NCBI GenBank assembly: GCA_020630895.1
Contig: JAHDII010000010.1
Location: 11,619-25,363, forward strand
DNA from: Saprospiraceae bacterium
Lineage (GTDB): Bacteria > Bacteroidota > Bacteroidia > Chitinophagales > Saprospiraceae
Reading direction: 5' to 3'
DNA: 13,745 nucleotides
The notes below the pieces were generated by a model that searched no databases, had not been told where the DNA came from, and saw only the letters and a list, made by a program, of their open reading frames with translations. The translations under genes and the position numbers were made by a program. This document shows positions 1 through 7,478 of this stretch, piece by piece (the stretch's first letter is position 1; each line of letters opens with the position of its first letter).

Positions 1-111
1 ATTTTCAGAGTAATTGTAATAATAACTGTGATTGGTGAATTCATCATTTACGATGGACTTTTCGGATTTATCTGCAACTTAGATCGTAAAAAATATCTTA
101 CCATAAACTAA
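1..111 (+). CDS. Possible 3' end of an upstream gene (unrecognised)
   Basis: From base 1 a frame stays open for 36 codons and stops with TAA at 109-111. The encoded tail is hydrophobic, then has a short basic stretch and ends in YLTIN. I do not recognise it. It does not look like the usual end of a T9SS type A or type B C-terminal sorting domain, although genes for type B cargo often lie just upstream of porP/sprF genes. In DNA this AT-rich an open run of this length arises by chance fairly often, so this may equally be non-coding. The sequence beyond the left edge would decide it. Confidence 0.18.
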   Translation: MFRVIVIITVIGEFIIYDGLFGFICNLDRKKYLTIN

Positions 112-394
112 ATCTTTTTAACCATTATTCCTTCTAAATTGTACAAATCGTACATAAAGTCATATTATATAATATACATGGCAATGTTTTTGAAAACACT
201 ATATATATAAGAAAGTATTGCTATCAATTTTAACATGATATATTTTCTTTATGCCAAGTTCAGTGCCAAGTATTGTTATCAATTTTAACAATATTTAACT
301 TATTATAAAATGTTTATATATATTATTTTTCACCAAATGTAATATTTAGCATGGTTTTTGAAATATCATAAAAAACATACACATTTTCTATAAT
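112..394. other. AT-rich intergenic leader upstream of the porP-like gene
   Basis: This 283-bp stretch has no credible gene. It holds a 23-bp direct repeat (213-235 and 268-290), a small tandem tgccaagt repeat (252-259, 264-271), a 10-bp repeat gtttttgaaa (186-195, 354-363) and runs of alternating AT near 201-210 and 315-325. I found no convincing TTG/TAnnTTTG promoter pair, but the porP-like gene must be transcribed either from here or by readthrough from upstream. The length and repeat content suggest a regulated leader. Confidence 0.6.
213..290. repeat. 23-bp direct repeat pair, second copy containing a dyad
   Basis: The segments 213-235 and 268-290 are identical except for one position (C at 221, T at 276), with start-to-start spacing of 55 bp, about five helical turns. 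The second copy lies in a near-perfect dyad: tattgtta (271-278), a 7-nt centre, then taacaata (286-293). The first copy has the same core with a degraded dyad. Paired similar sites with internal symmetry upstream of a gene fit an operator for a dimeric regulator. This is inference only; in AT-rich DNA such repeats can also be neutral duplications. Confidence 0.5.
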
Positions 395-1438
395 ATGAGT
401 ACAAGAAATTTTACAAGAAATACATTCCTTACAGTTTTACTAATAAGTATTAGCTTATTTTTAAATGAAGGAATCAAGGCTCAAACAGATGCCATGTTTA
501 CTAAATATATGTTTAATAGTTTGACGACTAATCCCGCTTATGCAGGAAGTAAAGAAAACATGATTTTAAATGTATTACATAGAACACAATGGTTAGGAAT
601 CAAGGGAGCCCCCCATACACAAACATTTACTATTCATTCTCCTTTAAAAGGATTCGATAGGTTAGGACTAGGATTTAATCTTATCAATCAAAACGTGGGA
701 ACAAGTAGAACAACTACTGCTAATTTAAGTTATGCTTACCGAATTAGATTTGGTAAAGATGCAAAAGCAGGCACACTAGCTATCGGAATGCAAGGAGGAA
801 TTACTAATTGGAGAGCTAATCTAAAAAATATCAATATTTATAGCGAAACAGATGAAGCTTTTTCAGAAGAATTTCCAAGTTATTGGTTACCTAATTTTGG
901 AATGGGCATCTATTATTATTCTAAACACTTTTTTATGGGAGCGTCTTCTCCTAATATTTTAGAACACGATTTAAGAAAATTAGATGTTACAACAGATAGA
1001 AATGCTCGTACTATCCGTCATTATTATTTTAATGTAGGAGGAGCTATTCCTTTAAAAGGAGAGGATTTAGTTTTCAAACCTATGTTATTGGTGAAGAATG
1101 CAGGAATATTAAGTCGATTTAAAAACGAAGACGATCCTTATAATTCTTATAATACTCCTACTGAATTTAGTGCTGATGTTTCTTTCTTTATTCGCGAAAC
1201 ATTATGGATAGGAACTTCTTTCCGTTCTTCAATTGAAAAATTTATTGGAGAAAAAAGTTCATTTGATTCAGTAGATATATGGGCAGCTTATCATGCTCCT
1301 AAAGGATTAATTATAGGTTTAGCCTATGATTATACACTAACAGAATTGCAACAACCTTCTAAAGTTTCTTTTGAAGTTATGGTAGGATATAATTTTGATG
1401 TAAGTACACCAAAAGCATATTCTCCAAGATATTTTTAA
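395..1438 (+). CDS. porP: PorP/SprF-family type IX secretion system outer-membrane protein
   Basis: This is a 347-residue outer-membrane beta-barrel of the PorP/SprF family. Known members serve the type IX secretion system or hold secreted type B cargo such as gliding adhesins at the cell surface. The N-terminus is a Sec signal peptide (hydrophobic residues 11-24, likely cleavage after KAQ at 28-30). Family hallmarks are visible: the FTKYMFNSLTTNPAYAGS segment (residues 35-52), HRTQWLGIKGAP followed by TQTFTIHSPL (62-84), and the C-terminal YSPRYF ending. The length is normal for the family. The start is the first ATG giving a clean signal peptide. The gene sits 44 bp upstream of the first large TPR/PD40/OmpA gene and is probably cotranscribed with it. 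Genomes often carry many PorP paralogs, so this copy may serve a particular cargo and need not be the core secretion component. Confidence 0.88.
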   Translation: MSTRNFTRNTFLTVLLISISLFLNEGIKAQTDAMFTKYMFNSLTTNPAYAGSKENMILNVLHRTQWLGIKGAPHTQTFTIHSPLKGFDRLGLGFNLINQNVGTSRTTTANLSYAYRIRFGKDAKAGTLAIGMQGGITNWRANLKNINIYSETDEAFSEEFPSYWLPNFGMGIYYYSKHFFMGASSPNILEHDLRKLDVTTDRNARTIRHYYFNVGGAIPLKGEDLVFKPMLLVKNAGILSRFKNEDDPYNSYNTPTEFSADVSFFIRETLWIGTSFRSSIEKFIGEKSSFDSVDIWAAYHAPKGLIIGLAYDYTLTELQQPSKVSFEVMVGYNFDVSTPKAYSPRYF

Positions 1439-1482
1439 TTCATTATACAAAGACTTTTCCTAAGACATAAATATCTATTATT

Positions 1483-4023
1483 ATGATAAAGCATTATATT
1501 TTTATATTTTTTTTATTGATGATAGGAGGTAGCATTTTTGCTCAATCATCAAAACTCAAAAGAGCCAATAAAGCTTTTGAAGAATTGAACTATCAAGAGG
1601 CAATTGAACTCTATAATCAAATTTTAGAAAAAGATGGAAGCTCTGCTGAAGCTAAAATTCATTTAGCGGATAGTTACAGAAAAATTAATAATACAGTAGA
1701 AGCAGAATATTGGTATGGACAAGTCGTCTTAATGCCTCAATCTGATCCAGTTCATAAATTGTATTATGGTATGATGCTACAAACAAATGGAAAATGTGAT
1801 TTAGCAAAAGAATGGTTTGTTAAATATGTAGAAGAAGTACCAGATGATTTAAGAGGACAATATCTCGTTAAAGCTTGTGATTATGAAGAAGAATTAATGA
1901 CAAAAAATGAAGGCATTTATGAAATTGAAAATATGCCTTTTAATACAGATTTAGATGATTTTAGCCCTATGTTTTTTGGAGAAGGAATTGTTTTTTCTTC
2001 TGAATATAGAGATGCAGGTACACCCATACGAAGAGAAGCTGCTTGGACAGGAAATCCTTTCCTAGAATTATTTTTTGTCGATAGAACGATACTAGATAAA
2101 GAAGAATTTGAATATGAATATGGAGAATCTAATCCTTTTTCTAATCGTATCAATTCTAAATTTCATGATGCAGCAGTAAGTTTTAATGAAGATGAAACAA
2201 TGATTTATTTTACTAGAAATAATTTTATTGAAGGAAAAACTGGAAGAGATGATAATGGTGCAATTCGTCTTAAAATATTTTCTGCTGAAAGTGATGGTGC
2301 AGGAAGTGCTTGGAGAACCTTAGAAGGTTTACCTTTTAATAGTGATGAATACTCTGTAGCTCATCCCGCTTTATCTCCTAATGGAACAAGATTATATTTC
2401 TCTTCTGATATGCCAGGTGGTTTTGGAGGAATGGACTTATATTATACAGAATCTGAAAATGGGCGTTGGAGTCCTCCTATTAATTTAGGTCCTGGTATTA
2501 ATACTGAAGGACACGAAGTATTTCCTTATGTTTCTAAGGATTCTAAATTATATTTTGCCTCTAATGGTCATGTAGGATTAGGAGGTTTGGATATCTATCA
2601 TATGGATATTAAAGAAAATAATGAATTTGGAGAAATTATTAATATGGGATACCCTATAAACTCTATCTCTGATGATTTTGGAATCGTAATAGATGATTCT
2701 GGTTTCTTTGGTTATTTTTCTTCTGGAAGAGAAGGAGGACAAGGAGATGATGATATTTATTCTTTTAAGAAAACAGCAGCTAGGGTGGAAGTTTTTGTGT
2801 ATGATGAAGAAACAAAAGAAGGGATTGAAGGAGCAACAGTTATTAATGATTGTACAGGTACAGAATACACTACAAATTCAGCTGGTTTTGTATGGTTAGA
2901 ACAAAAATTAGAAACTTGTTGTAACTATAATGCCAGTTTTGAAGATTATAAAGAAAATGGACAAGAAGGTTGTTCTAAAGGTTTATTAGCAGGAGAAAAA
3001 GTATTAGTCGAAATTCCTTTATCAAAACCTCTTTTATTTGATTTGGCAGGAATAATTTTAGATGAAACAACTCAGCTTCCTATTGCAGATGCTACTGTGG
3101 AATTAATTCCTTTAGATTGTACTAATAAAGAACCACAAACACTTACATCAAAGGAAGATGGCTCATTCTTTTTTGAAATAGATAAAGATTGTTGTTATGA
3201 ACTAAGGGCCTCTAAAGATGGAGAATATTTAGCCACTCGTTCTAAAGAACAGTGTACTAAAGAATTAACTAAAAGTACTTCTATCCAACAAAATATTTTA
3301 TTAGCTCCTGTTATGCCAGTAAATACTATGGTTAGTACAGGAGAAAATCATTCAACTATATCAGGCACACATACAACAGGCACACATACAACAGGTACAC
3401 ATACAACAGGTACACATACAACGGGAACTCATACAACTACTTCTGGCAACACAACCATTAGTTCTACTTATCCTACGCATACAACAACACATTCAGGTAC
3501 TACAACTCGTCCTGCAACAACACATTCTAATGTAGTTACCAATACTACAACTACACCCTCATTTAATCAAGGGCGTACTCCAGGTACTTATTTATTGCAT
3601 ATATATTATGATTTTGATCAATCTTATATCCGTAATGACGCTCGTCCTGAATTAGAAAGATTATTAGCAATGATGCAAGAAAATCCTCAATATGTAGTAG
3701 AAATTGGTTCTCATACAGATTCAAGAGGTTCTTATAGATATAATGAAAGATTATCACAAAGAAGAGCTGAAGCCGTAGTTCGTTGGTTAAAATCAAAAGG
3801 CATCGAAAGTAAGAGATTACGCTCAAAAGGTTACGGAGAAAATGTTAATGTCAACAATTGTTCAAATAATATTCCTTGTAGCGAAGAAGAACATCAGTGG
3901 AATAGACGTACAGAATTTAGAATTTTAGGCTACTATGATGCTAATGGAGAATACATAGATATTGTTAAATCTGCGCGTCCAACAAAAATTAATGTAGATC
4001 GTTGCCAAGATTGTCCTTTCTAA
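1483..4023 (+). CDS. PorE-like TPR/PD40/OmpA periplasmic peptidoglycan-anchoring protein (paralog 1)
   Basis: This 846-residue exported protein probably links an outer-membrane T9SS component to peptidoglycan. Domains in order: signal peptide (1-20, cleavage near IFA|Q); TPR region (about 22-135); PD40/WD40-like propeller (about 145-430) with blades such as LYFSSDMPGGFGGMDLY (304-320) and LYFASNGHVGLGGLDIY (356-372); two carboxypeptidase-regulatory-like beta domains (about 434-515 and 519-608); a Thr/His/Gly/Ser-rich linker (about 614-697) with five GTHTT units; and an OmpA peptidoglycan-binding domain (about 701-815). The OmpA domain contains YYDFDQSYI, the ligand-binding TDSRG (Asp746) and LSQRRA (Arg761). 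A two-cysteine insertion (793, 799) precedes NRRTEFRI. The protein ends in CQDCPF. The same domain order is known from Porphyromonas PorE. The gene follows the porP-like gene by 44 bp and a terminator follows it. Assignment as a true PorE orthologue is inference; family membership is clear. Confidence 0.85.
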   Translation: MIKHYIFIFFLLMIGGSIFAQSSKLKRANKAFEELNYQEAIELYNQILEKDGSSAEAKIHLADSYRKINNTVEAEYWYGQVVLMPQSDPVHKLYYGMMLQTNGKCDLAKEWFVKYVEEVPDDLRGQYLVKACDYEEELMTKNEGIYEIENMPFNTDLDDFSPMFFGEGIVFSSEYRDAGTPIRREAAWTGNPFLELFFVDRTILDKEEFEYEYGESNPFSNRINSKFHDAAVSFNEDETMIYFTRNNFIEGKTGRDDNGAIRLKIFSAESDGAGSAWRTLEGLPFNSDEYSVAHPALSPNGTRLYFSSDMPGGFGGMDLYYTESENGRWSPPINLGPGINTEGHEVFPYVSKDSKLYFASNGHVGLGGLDIYHMDIKENNEFGEIINMGYPINSISDDFGIVIDDSGFFGYFSSGREGGQGDDDIYSFKKTAARVEVFVYDEETKEGIEGATVINDCTGTEYTTNSAGFVWLEQKLETCCNYNASFEDYKENGQEGCSKGLLAGEKVLVEIPLSKPLLFDLAGIILDETTQLPIADATVELIPLDCTNKEPQTLTSKEDGSFFFEIDKDCCYELRASKDGEYLATRSKEQCTKELTKSTSIQQNILLAPVMPVNTMVSTGENHSTISGTHTTGTHTTGTHTTGTHTTGTHTTTSGNTTISSTYPTHTTTHSGTTTRPATTHSNVVTNTTTTPSFNQGRTPGTYLLHIYYDFDQSYIRNDARPELERLLAMMQENPQYVVEIGSHTDSRGSYRYNERLSQRRAEAVVRWLKSKGIESKRLRSKGYGENVNVNNCSNNIPCSEEEHQWNRRTEFRILGYYDANGEYIDIVKSARPTKINVDRCQDCPF
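3364..3438 (+). repeat. 15-bp tandem repeat (5 units) encoding GTHTT in the linker of paralog 1
   Basis: Five consecutive 15-bp units of the form ggcacacatacaaca encode GTHTT five times (residues 628-652). Units 1 and 2 are identical at the DNA level, units 3 and 4 differ by one or two bases, and unit 5 has diverged more. Because the unit is a multiple of three, copy-number change would lengthen or shorten the linker between the beta domains and the OmpA domain without a frameshift. The neighbouring paralog lacks it. Confidence 0.9.
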
Positions 4024-4057
4024 AACAAGGACATATATATTAGCTATAAAAGTATGT

Positions 4058-4099
4058 GAGGTTTTGAGTATTTTTATATACTTCGGAACCTCTTTTTTT
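4058..4099 (+). terminator. Intrinsic terminator after paralog 1
   Basis: A stem starts with gaggtt (4058-4063) and closes with aacctc (4087-4092). A second inner pairing, agtat (4069-4073ish) with atact, is separated from it by a small internal mismatch. Seven T residues follow at 4093-4099. The element lies 34 bp after the stop codon on the coding strand, the expected position and form for a rho-independent terminator, so the next gene probably needs its own promoter in 4100-4234. Confidence 0.8.
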
Positions 4100-4234
4100 C
4101 GTATTTTGTGGTGATTATCAGTTGTTTAATAATATTCATATTACGATGTGTTAATATCTTTAAAGAACTGGTACATTATTTGAGAAATTATTTTAATATT
4201 AAAAAGTTATTCACATTAAATAAAAACTACTGCT

Positions 4235-6928
4235 ATGAGAACTAGTTACTTTCTCTTGCTCCCCCTTTTCTTTTTGATGATTAATACAGCCGAAATTCAG
4301 GCTCAATCATCAGGAAAGCTAAAGTCCGCTAATCAAAAAATGGAAATGTTAGATTATATGGGCGCAATAGCTGAATACAATCAAATTCTTTCAAAGAATG
4401 CTGATATTTCTGAAGCTAAAATCAAATTGGCTGAATGTTATCGCAAAATTAGTGATACTGAAAATGCAGAATATTGGTATGGCCAAGTGGTTCGTCTTCC
4501 TGAAGCAGAACCTATTCATTATCTATACTATGGATATATGTTACAGCGAAATGGAAAATGCGACATGGCTCGCGAATGGTTCGCTAAATATGTAGAAGCT
4601 GTACCAGATGATACAAGAGGTCGTCATTTATTACGTGCTTGTGATTATGAAGAAGAATTAGAAAAGAAAAATAATGGAATTTATGAGGTGACTCATATGC
4701 CATTCAATACAGGTCTTGATGACTTTAGTGCCATGACTTATGGCGATGGTGTTGTTTTCGCTTCTGAATCCGCAGATCAAGGACCTATGAAAAGATTACA
4801 CTGCTGGACAGGAAATCCTTTCCTTGAATTAATGTATGTAGAACGTGAAGACCAAGACTCTATGTGTAATTATGAATATGGAGATCCAGAAAAATTTTCA
4901 AGCAAATTAAATTCTAAATATCACGATGCAGTAATTGCTCATGATAATGAAAATAATATGCTTTATTTTACTAGAAATAATATAGTCAATGGTAAAGGTG
5001 CAAGAGATGATGAAGGGGTTATTCGCTTAAAAATTCTTTCTGCTGAAGGAAGTGGTGATGGTTCTTCTGCTTCTTTTTCTAATATAGAAGATTTACCTTT
5101 TAATAGTGATGAATATTCTACCGCTCACCCAGCACTGAGCCCAGATGGTAAATATATGTACTTCGCTTCTGATATGCCAGGTGGCTTTGGAGGTATGGAT
5201 TTATATGTTTCTGAACAAGGAGATGGTCGTTGGGGACCTCCTGTAAATTTAGGACCTAAAATCAATACTGAAGGACACGAGGTATTTCCTTTCTTTGGAT
5301 ATGATAACCTATTATATTTTGCATCAGATGGACATGTAGGTATGGGAGGATTAGATGTATATCATGTAGAGAAAAAAGAAGAAGATGGTTTTGAGTGGGG
5401 TGAAATTGTTAATATAGGTGCTCCTATTAATAGCCGCGATGATGATTTTTCTTATATTATTAATGAAGAAAAAACATTTGGATATTTTACTTCTGACCGT
5501 GAAGGTGGTTTTGGAGATGATGATATTTATTCTTTTTGTAGAAAAGCAGCTCCTATTGAAATTTTAGTATATGATGAAAAAACAGAAGAACCTATTGAAG
5601 GAGCTGAAGTTGTAAACGATTGTACAGGAGAAACTTTATTAACGGATGCAGAAGGTAAAGTAACTATAGAACAAAAATTAGATCAATGTTGTACCTTCTC
5701 TGCTTCTAAAGAAAGCTATGAAGAAAATTCTAAAGAAGGTTGTACAGGTAGTGTACCAGGCGAAGGAACTCTAGTAGAAATTCCTCTATCTCGTCCTACT
5801 CCTGAATGTTTGGTTCAAGGAGTAGTAACGGATCAATCTTCAGGTTTAGCTCTTAGTGGCATTAGAGTTGTTCTTGAAAGTGAAGAATGCGGAACTATAG
5901 ATATGATTACTTCAGAAAACGGATCATATCTATTTACATTAGCTGAAAACTGTTGTTATAAAGTATCTATTCCTACAACAGATCCTTATTTAGCATATAA
6001 TTCTGCTTCAGAATTATGTACATCTAATGCAGATGGTACAGCTAAAGATCCTTGCCAATATACTCAAAATATTGCTTTGGTTCCATTTAGAAAAACTATA
6101 ACAGATACAGGTACAGGTACGACTACAGGTACTAGCTCAGAAGGAAGAACATTATATACTTGTGATGGTACTCCGGTTCTTCCAGGGCAACCAGGCCCTC
6201 CAGGAAAAGCCTTGTATGCTTCTCCTCCTCCAGGAGGATGTGCTAGTGTAGGTGGTGGAACGATAACTCATGTTACAGAGACTCCTCCTGTTTATCCACC
6301 AACAGGAGGTGGACATATAGATCCTACAATCTATCCACCAACAGGAGGATCAGGTTGGGATAAAACAACAATTGAATCGCAGGCAGGCAATTTAGATCCA
6401 GTGATTTGTTGTGGTGTATATGATAACCCTGGTTCTGCTTATGGTACTTTAGAAGAATCAAGATATTCTTATACTGATGGTAAGAAACAAGGAGATCCAT
6501 TATCTTTCTTATTACATATTTATTATGATTTTGATCAATCTTATATTCGTGCAGATGCAGAGCCAGAATTGACTAAATTATTAGGCTTATTACAAGAAAA
6601 TCCTAGTTTAGTAGTAGAAATTGGTTCTCATACCGATTCGAGAGGTTCTTATAAATATAATGATCGCTTATCTTCTCGTAGAGCAGAAGCAGTGGTTCGT
6701 TGGTTGAAAAATAAAGGTATTTCTTCCAATCAGTTAAAAGCTGTTGGATATGGAGAAACCACTAATGTGAATAATTGTACAAACAATGTACCTTGTAGTG
6801 AGCAAGAACATCAAATGAATCGTCGTACAGAATTTAGAGTAGTAGGATTAATAGATGGAACAACATTCCAATCTTCTTTACCACGTTCTGGAGTAACAGG
6901 AAAATATTGTGAGGGTTGTCCTTTCTAA
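4235..6928 (+). CDS. PorE-like TPR/PD40/OmpA periplasmic peptidoglycan-anchoring protein (paralog 2)
   Basis: This 897-residue tandem paralog of the preceding large gene has the same plan: signal peptide (1-23, cleavage near IQA|Q), TPR region (about 25-138), PD40 propeller (about 148-435, blades MYFASDMPGGFGGMDLY and LYFASDGHVGMGGLDVY), two carboxypeptidase-regulatory-like domains (about 440-520 and 524-617), a linker (about 618-755) and an OmpA domain (758-875) with YYDFDQSYI, TDSRG (Asp801) and LSSRRA. The linker is wholly different from paralog 1: Gly/Pro-rich, with a short collagen-like GQPGPPGK run and two YPPTGG units. Several Cys pairs and the C-terminal CEGCPF are shared with paralog 1. 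Arginine is encoded more often by CGT/CGC here than in paralog 1, which may mean stronger expression. It stands between two terminators and so may be its own transcript, although I saw no clean promoter upstream. Role as a T9SS/peptidoglycan bridge is inferred. Confidence 0.85.
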   Translation: MRTSYFLLLPLFFLMINTAEIQAQSSGKLKSANQKMEMLDYMGAIAEYNQILSKNADISEAKIKLAECYRKISDTENAEYWYGQVVRLPEAEPIHYLYYGYMLQRNGKCDMAREWFAKYVEAVPDDTRGRHLLRACDYEEELEKKNNGIYEVTHMPFNTGLDDFSAMTYGDGVVFASESADQGPMKRLHCWTGNPFLELMYVEREDQDSMCNYEYGDPEKFSSKLNSKYHDAVIAHDNENNMLYFTRNNIVNGKGARDDEGVIRLKILSAEGSGDGSSASFSNIEDLPFNSDEYSTAHPALSPDGKYMYFASDMPGGFGGMDLYVSEQGDGRWGPPVNLGPKINTEGHEVFPFFGYDNLLYFASDGHVGMGGLDVYHVEKKEEDGFEWGEIVNIGAPINSRDDDFSYIINEEKTFGYFTSDREGGFGDDDIYSFCRKAAPIEILVYDEKTEEPIEGAEVVNDCTGETLLTDAEGKVTIEQKLDQCCTFSASKESYEENSKEGCTGSVPGEGTLVEIPLSRPTPECLVQGVVTDQSSGLALSGIRVVLESEECGTIDMITSENGSYLFTLAENCCYKVSIPTTDPYLAYNSASELCTSNADGTAKDPCQYTQNIALVPFRKTITDTGTGTTTGTSSEGRTLYTCDGTPVLPGQPGPPGKALYASPPPGGCASVGGGTITHVTETPPVYPPTGGGHIDPTIYPPTGGSGWDKTTIESQAGNLDPVICCGVYDNPGSAYGTLEESRYSYTDGKKQGDPLSFLLHIYYDFDQSYIRADAEPELTKLLGLLQENPSLVVEIGSHTDSRGSYKYNDRLSSRRAEAVVRWLKNKGISSNQLKAVGYGETTNVNNCTNNVPCSEQEHQMNRRTEFRVVGLIDGTTFQSSLPRSGVTGKYCEGCPF
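6293..6348 (+). repeat. 17-bp direct repeat encoding YPPTGG in the linker of paralog 2
   Basis: The sequence tatccaccaacaggagg occurs at 6293-6309 and again at 6332-6348. The spacing of 39 bp keeps the frame (13 codons), giving YPPTGG twice in the Gly/Pro-rich linker. This is a small internal duplication of low-complexity coding sequence, comparable in effect to the GTHTT repeats in the neighbouring paralog. Confidence 0.75.
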
Positions 6929-6952
6929 TATTTTTAAATATATAACGAAAGG

Positions 6953-6990
6953 CAAGGAGGTCAACCATTAGGTTGACCTCCTTGTTGTTT
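6953..6990 (+). terminator. Strong intrinsic terminator after paralog 2
   Basis: A perfect 14-bp stem (caaggaggtcaacc at 6953-6966 with ggttgacctccttg at 6971-6984) has a 4-nt atta loop and is followed by ttgttt (6985-6990). It begins 24 bp after the stop codon. The stem is much more GC-rich than its surroundings. It should separate the large gene from the small gene downstream, whose probable promoter begins inside the T-rich tail. Confidence 0.88.
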
Positions 6991-7012
6991 ATATAGAGAT
7001 ATTGTATTTTTG
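6985..7012 (+). promoter_or_regulatory. Bacteroidota-type promoter for the small gene at 7039
   Basis: TATTTTTG at 7005-7012 matches the Bacteroidota -7 element TAnnTTTG exactly. A TTG at 6985-6987 lies 17 bp upstream of it, within the spacing known for the -33 element. Transcription would begin a few bases after 7012, giving a 5' leader of about 20 nt before the ATG at 7039. The -33 element overlaps the tail of the preceding terminator. Confidence 0.6.
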
Positions 7013-7038
7013 TATTGATATTCAGTTAAAACCATATT

Positions 7039-7371
7039 ATGAAAGCTACAATTACTTCTATAGAATTGAAAAATCCATTACAATTTTTTCGTCTTTCTTA
7101 TATGGCGATGAAAATATTACAACAACTCAAAAAAACAGATTGTATAGAACTCAAAAAAAGAGGAATTTGGACCAAACACTATACGATGACATTATGGAAA
7201 AATGAAGAAGATCTTAAACAATTTGCTAGAAGTGATGCTCATTTTAAAGCCATGAAAGAAAGTGCTAGAATAGCTAAAGAAATAAGAACGATAACAATAG
7301 ACACTGATGTATTACCTTCTTGGGCAGAGGCAAAAAAATTATTAACAAGTGCTTCTGCGATAAGATATTAA
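7039..7371 (+). CDS. Small dimeric alpha/beta-barrel (ABM/DUF3291-like) protein
   Basis: This 110-residue soluble protein has no signal peptide. The pattern of an N-terminal beta strand (TITSIEL), a helix with hydrophobic spacing (PLQFFRLSYMAMKILQQL), then GIWTKHYTMTLWKNEEDLKQF and AHFKAMKE (about 42-74), is typical of the dimeric alpha/beta-barrel fold seen in antibiotic-biosynthesis-monooxygenase-like and DUF3291-type proteins. These are often small monooxygenases, heme-binding proteins or proteins of unknown activity. No catalytic residue can be named. It is a single gene with its own promoter and a strong terminator just upstream, inserted between two large T9SS-like genes. The context gives no obvious functional link. 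ATG 7039 fits the promoter and puts the first beta strand at the start. A longer overlapping frame beginning at 7002 lacks any family features. Confidence 0.7.
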   Translation: MKATITSIELKNPLQFFRLSYMAMKILQQLKKTDCIELKKRGIWTKHYTMTLWKNEEDLKQFARSDAHFKAMKESARIAKEIRTITIDTDVLPSWAEAKKLLTSASAIRY

Positions 7372-7478
7372 GATTATTTTATATTATTACATATAATCAA
7401 ATCATCTTTGTAATCGTTAGACTAAAAGAAAACCATTAATAACATGCTTTTAGGTATGATACACTAAAATCTACCATT

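Noticed and set aside
3364..3438. CRISPR-like repeat array
   Set aside because: The 15-bp units are contiguous without spacers and are in frame within a protein linker.
3563..3826. Antisense open frame of 87 codons opposite the OmpA domain
   Set aside because: It lies wholly inside a strongly supported coding region and has no recognisable features; it is a shadow of conserved AT-rich coding sequence.
4155..4162. TATCTTTA as the -7 element for paralog 2
   Set aside because: One mismatch in the core and the nearest upstream TTG is about 30 bp away, outside the usual spacing.
6184..6219. Collagen-like triple-helix domain in paralog 2
   Set aside because: Only about three Gly-x-y triplets are present, too few for a stable triple helix; better described as a Gly/Pro-rich linker.
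7002..7205. Alternative coding frame overlapping the small alpha/beta-barrel gene
   Set aside because: It begins upstream of the likely promoter's -7 element, shows no family features, and overlaps a better-supported gene in another frame.
7372..7398. Inverted repeat gattat...ataatc as a terminator of the small gene
   Set aside because: Only a 6-bp AT stem with a long loop and no T-run, not distinguishable from chance in this AT-rich DNA.
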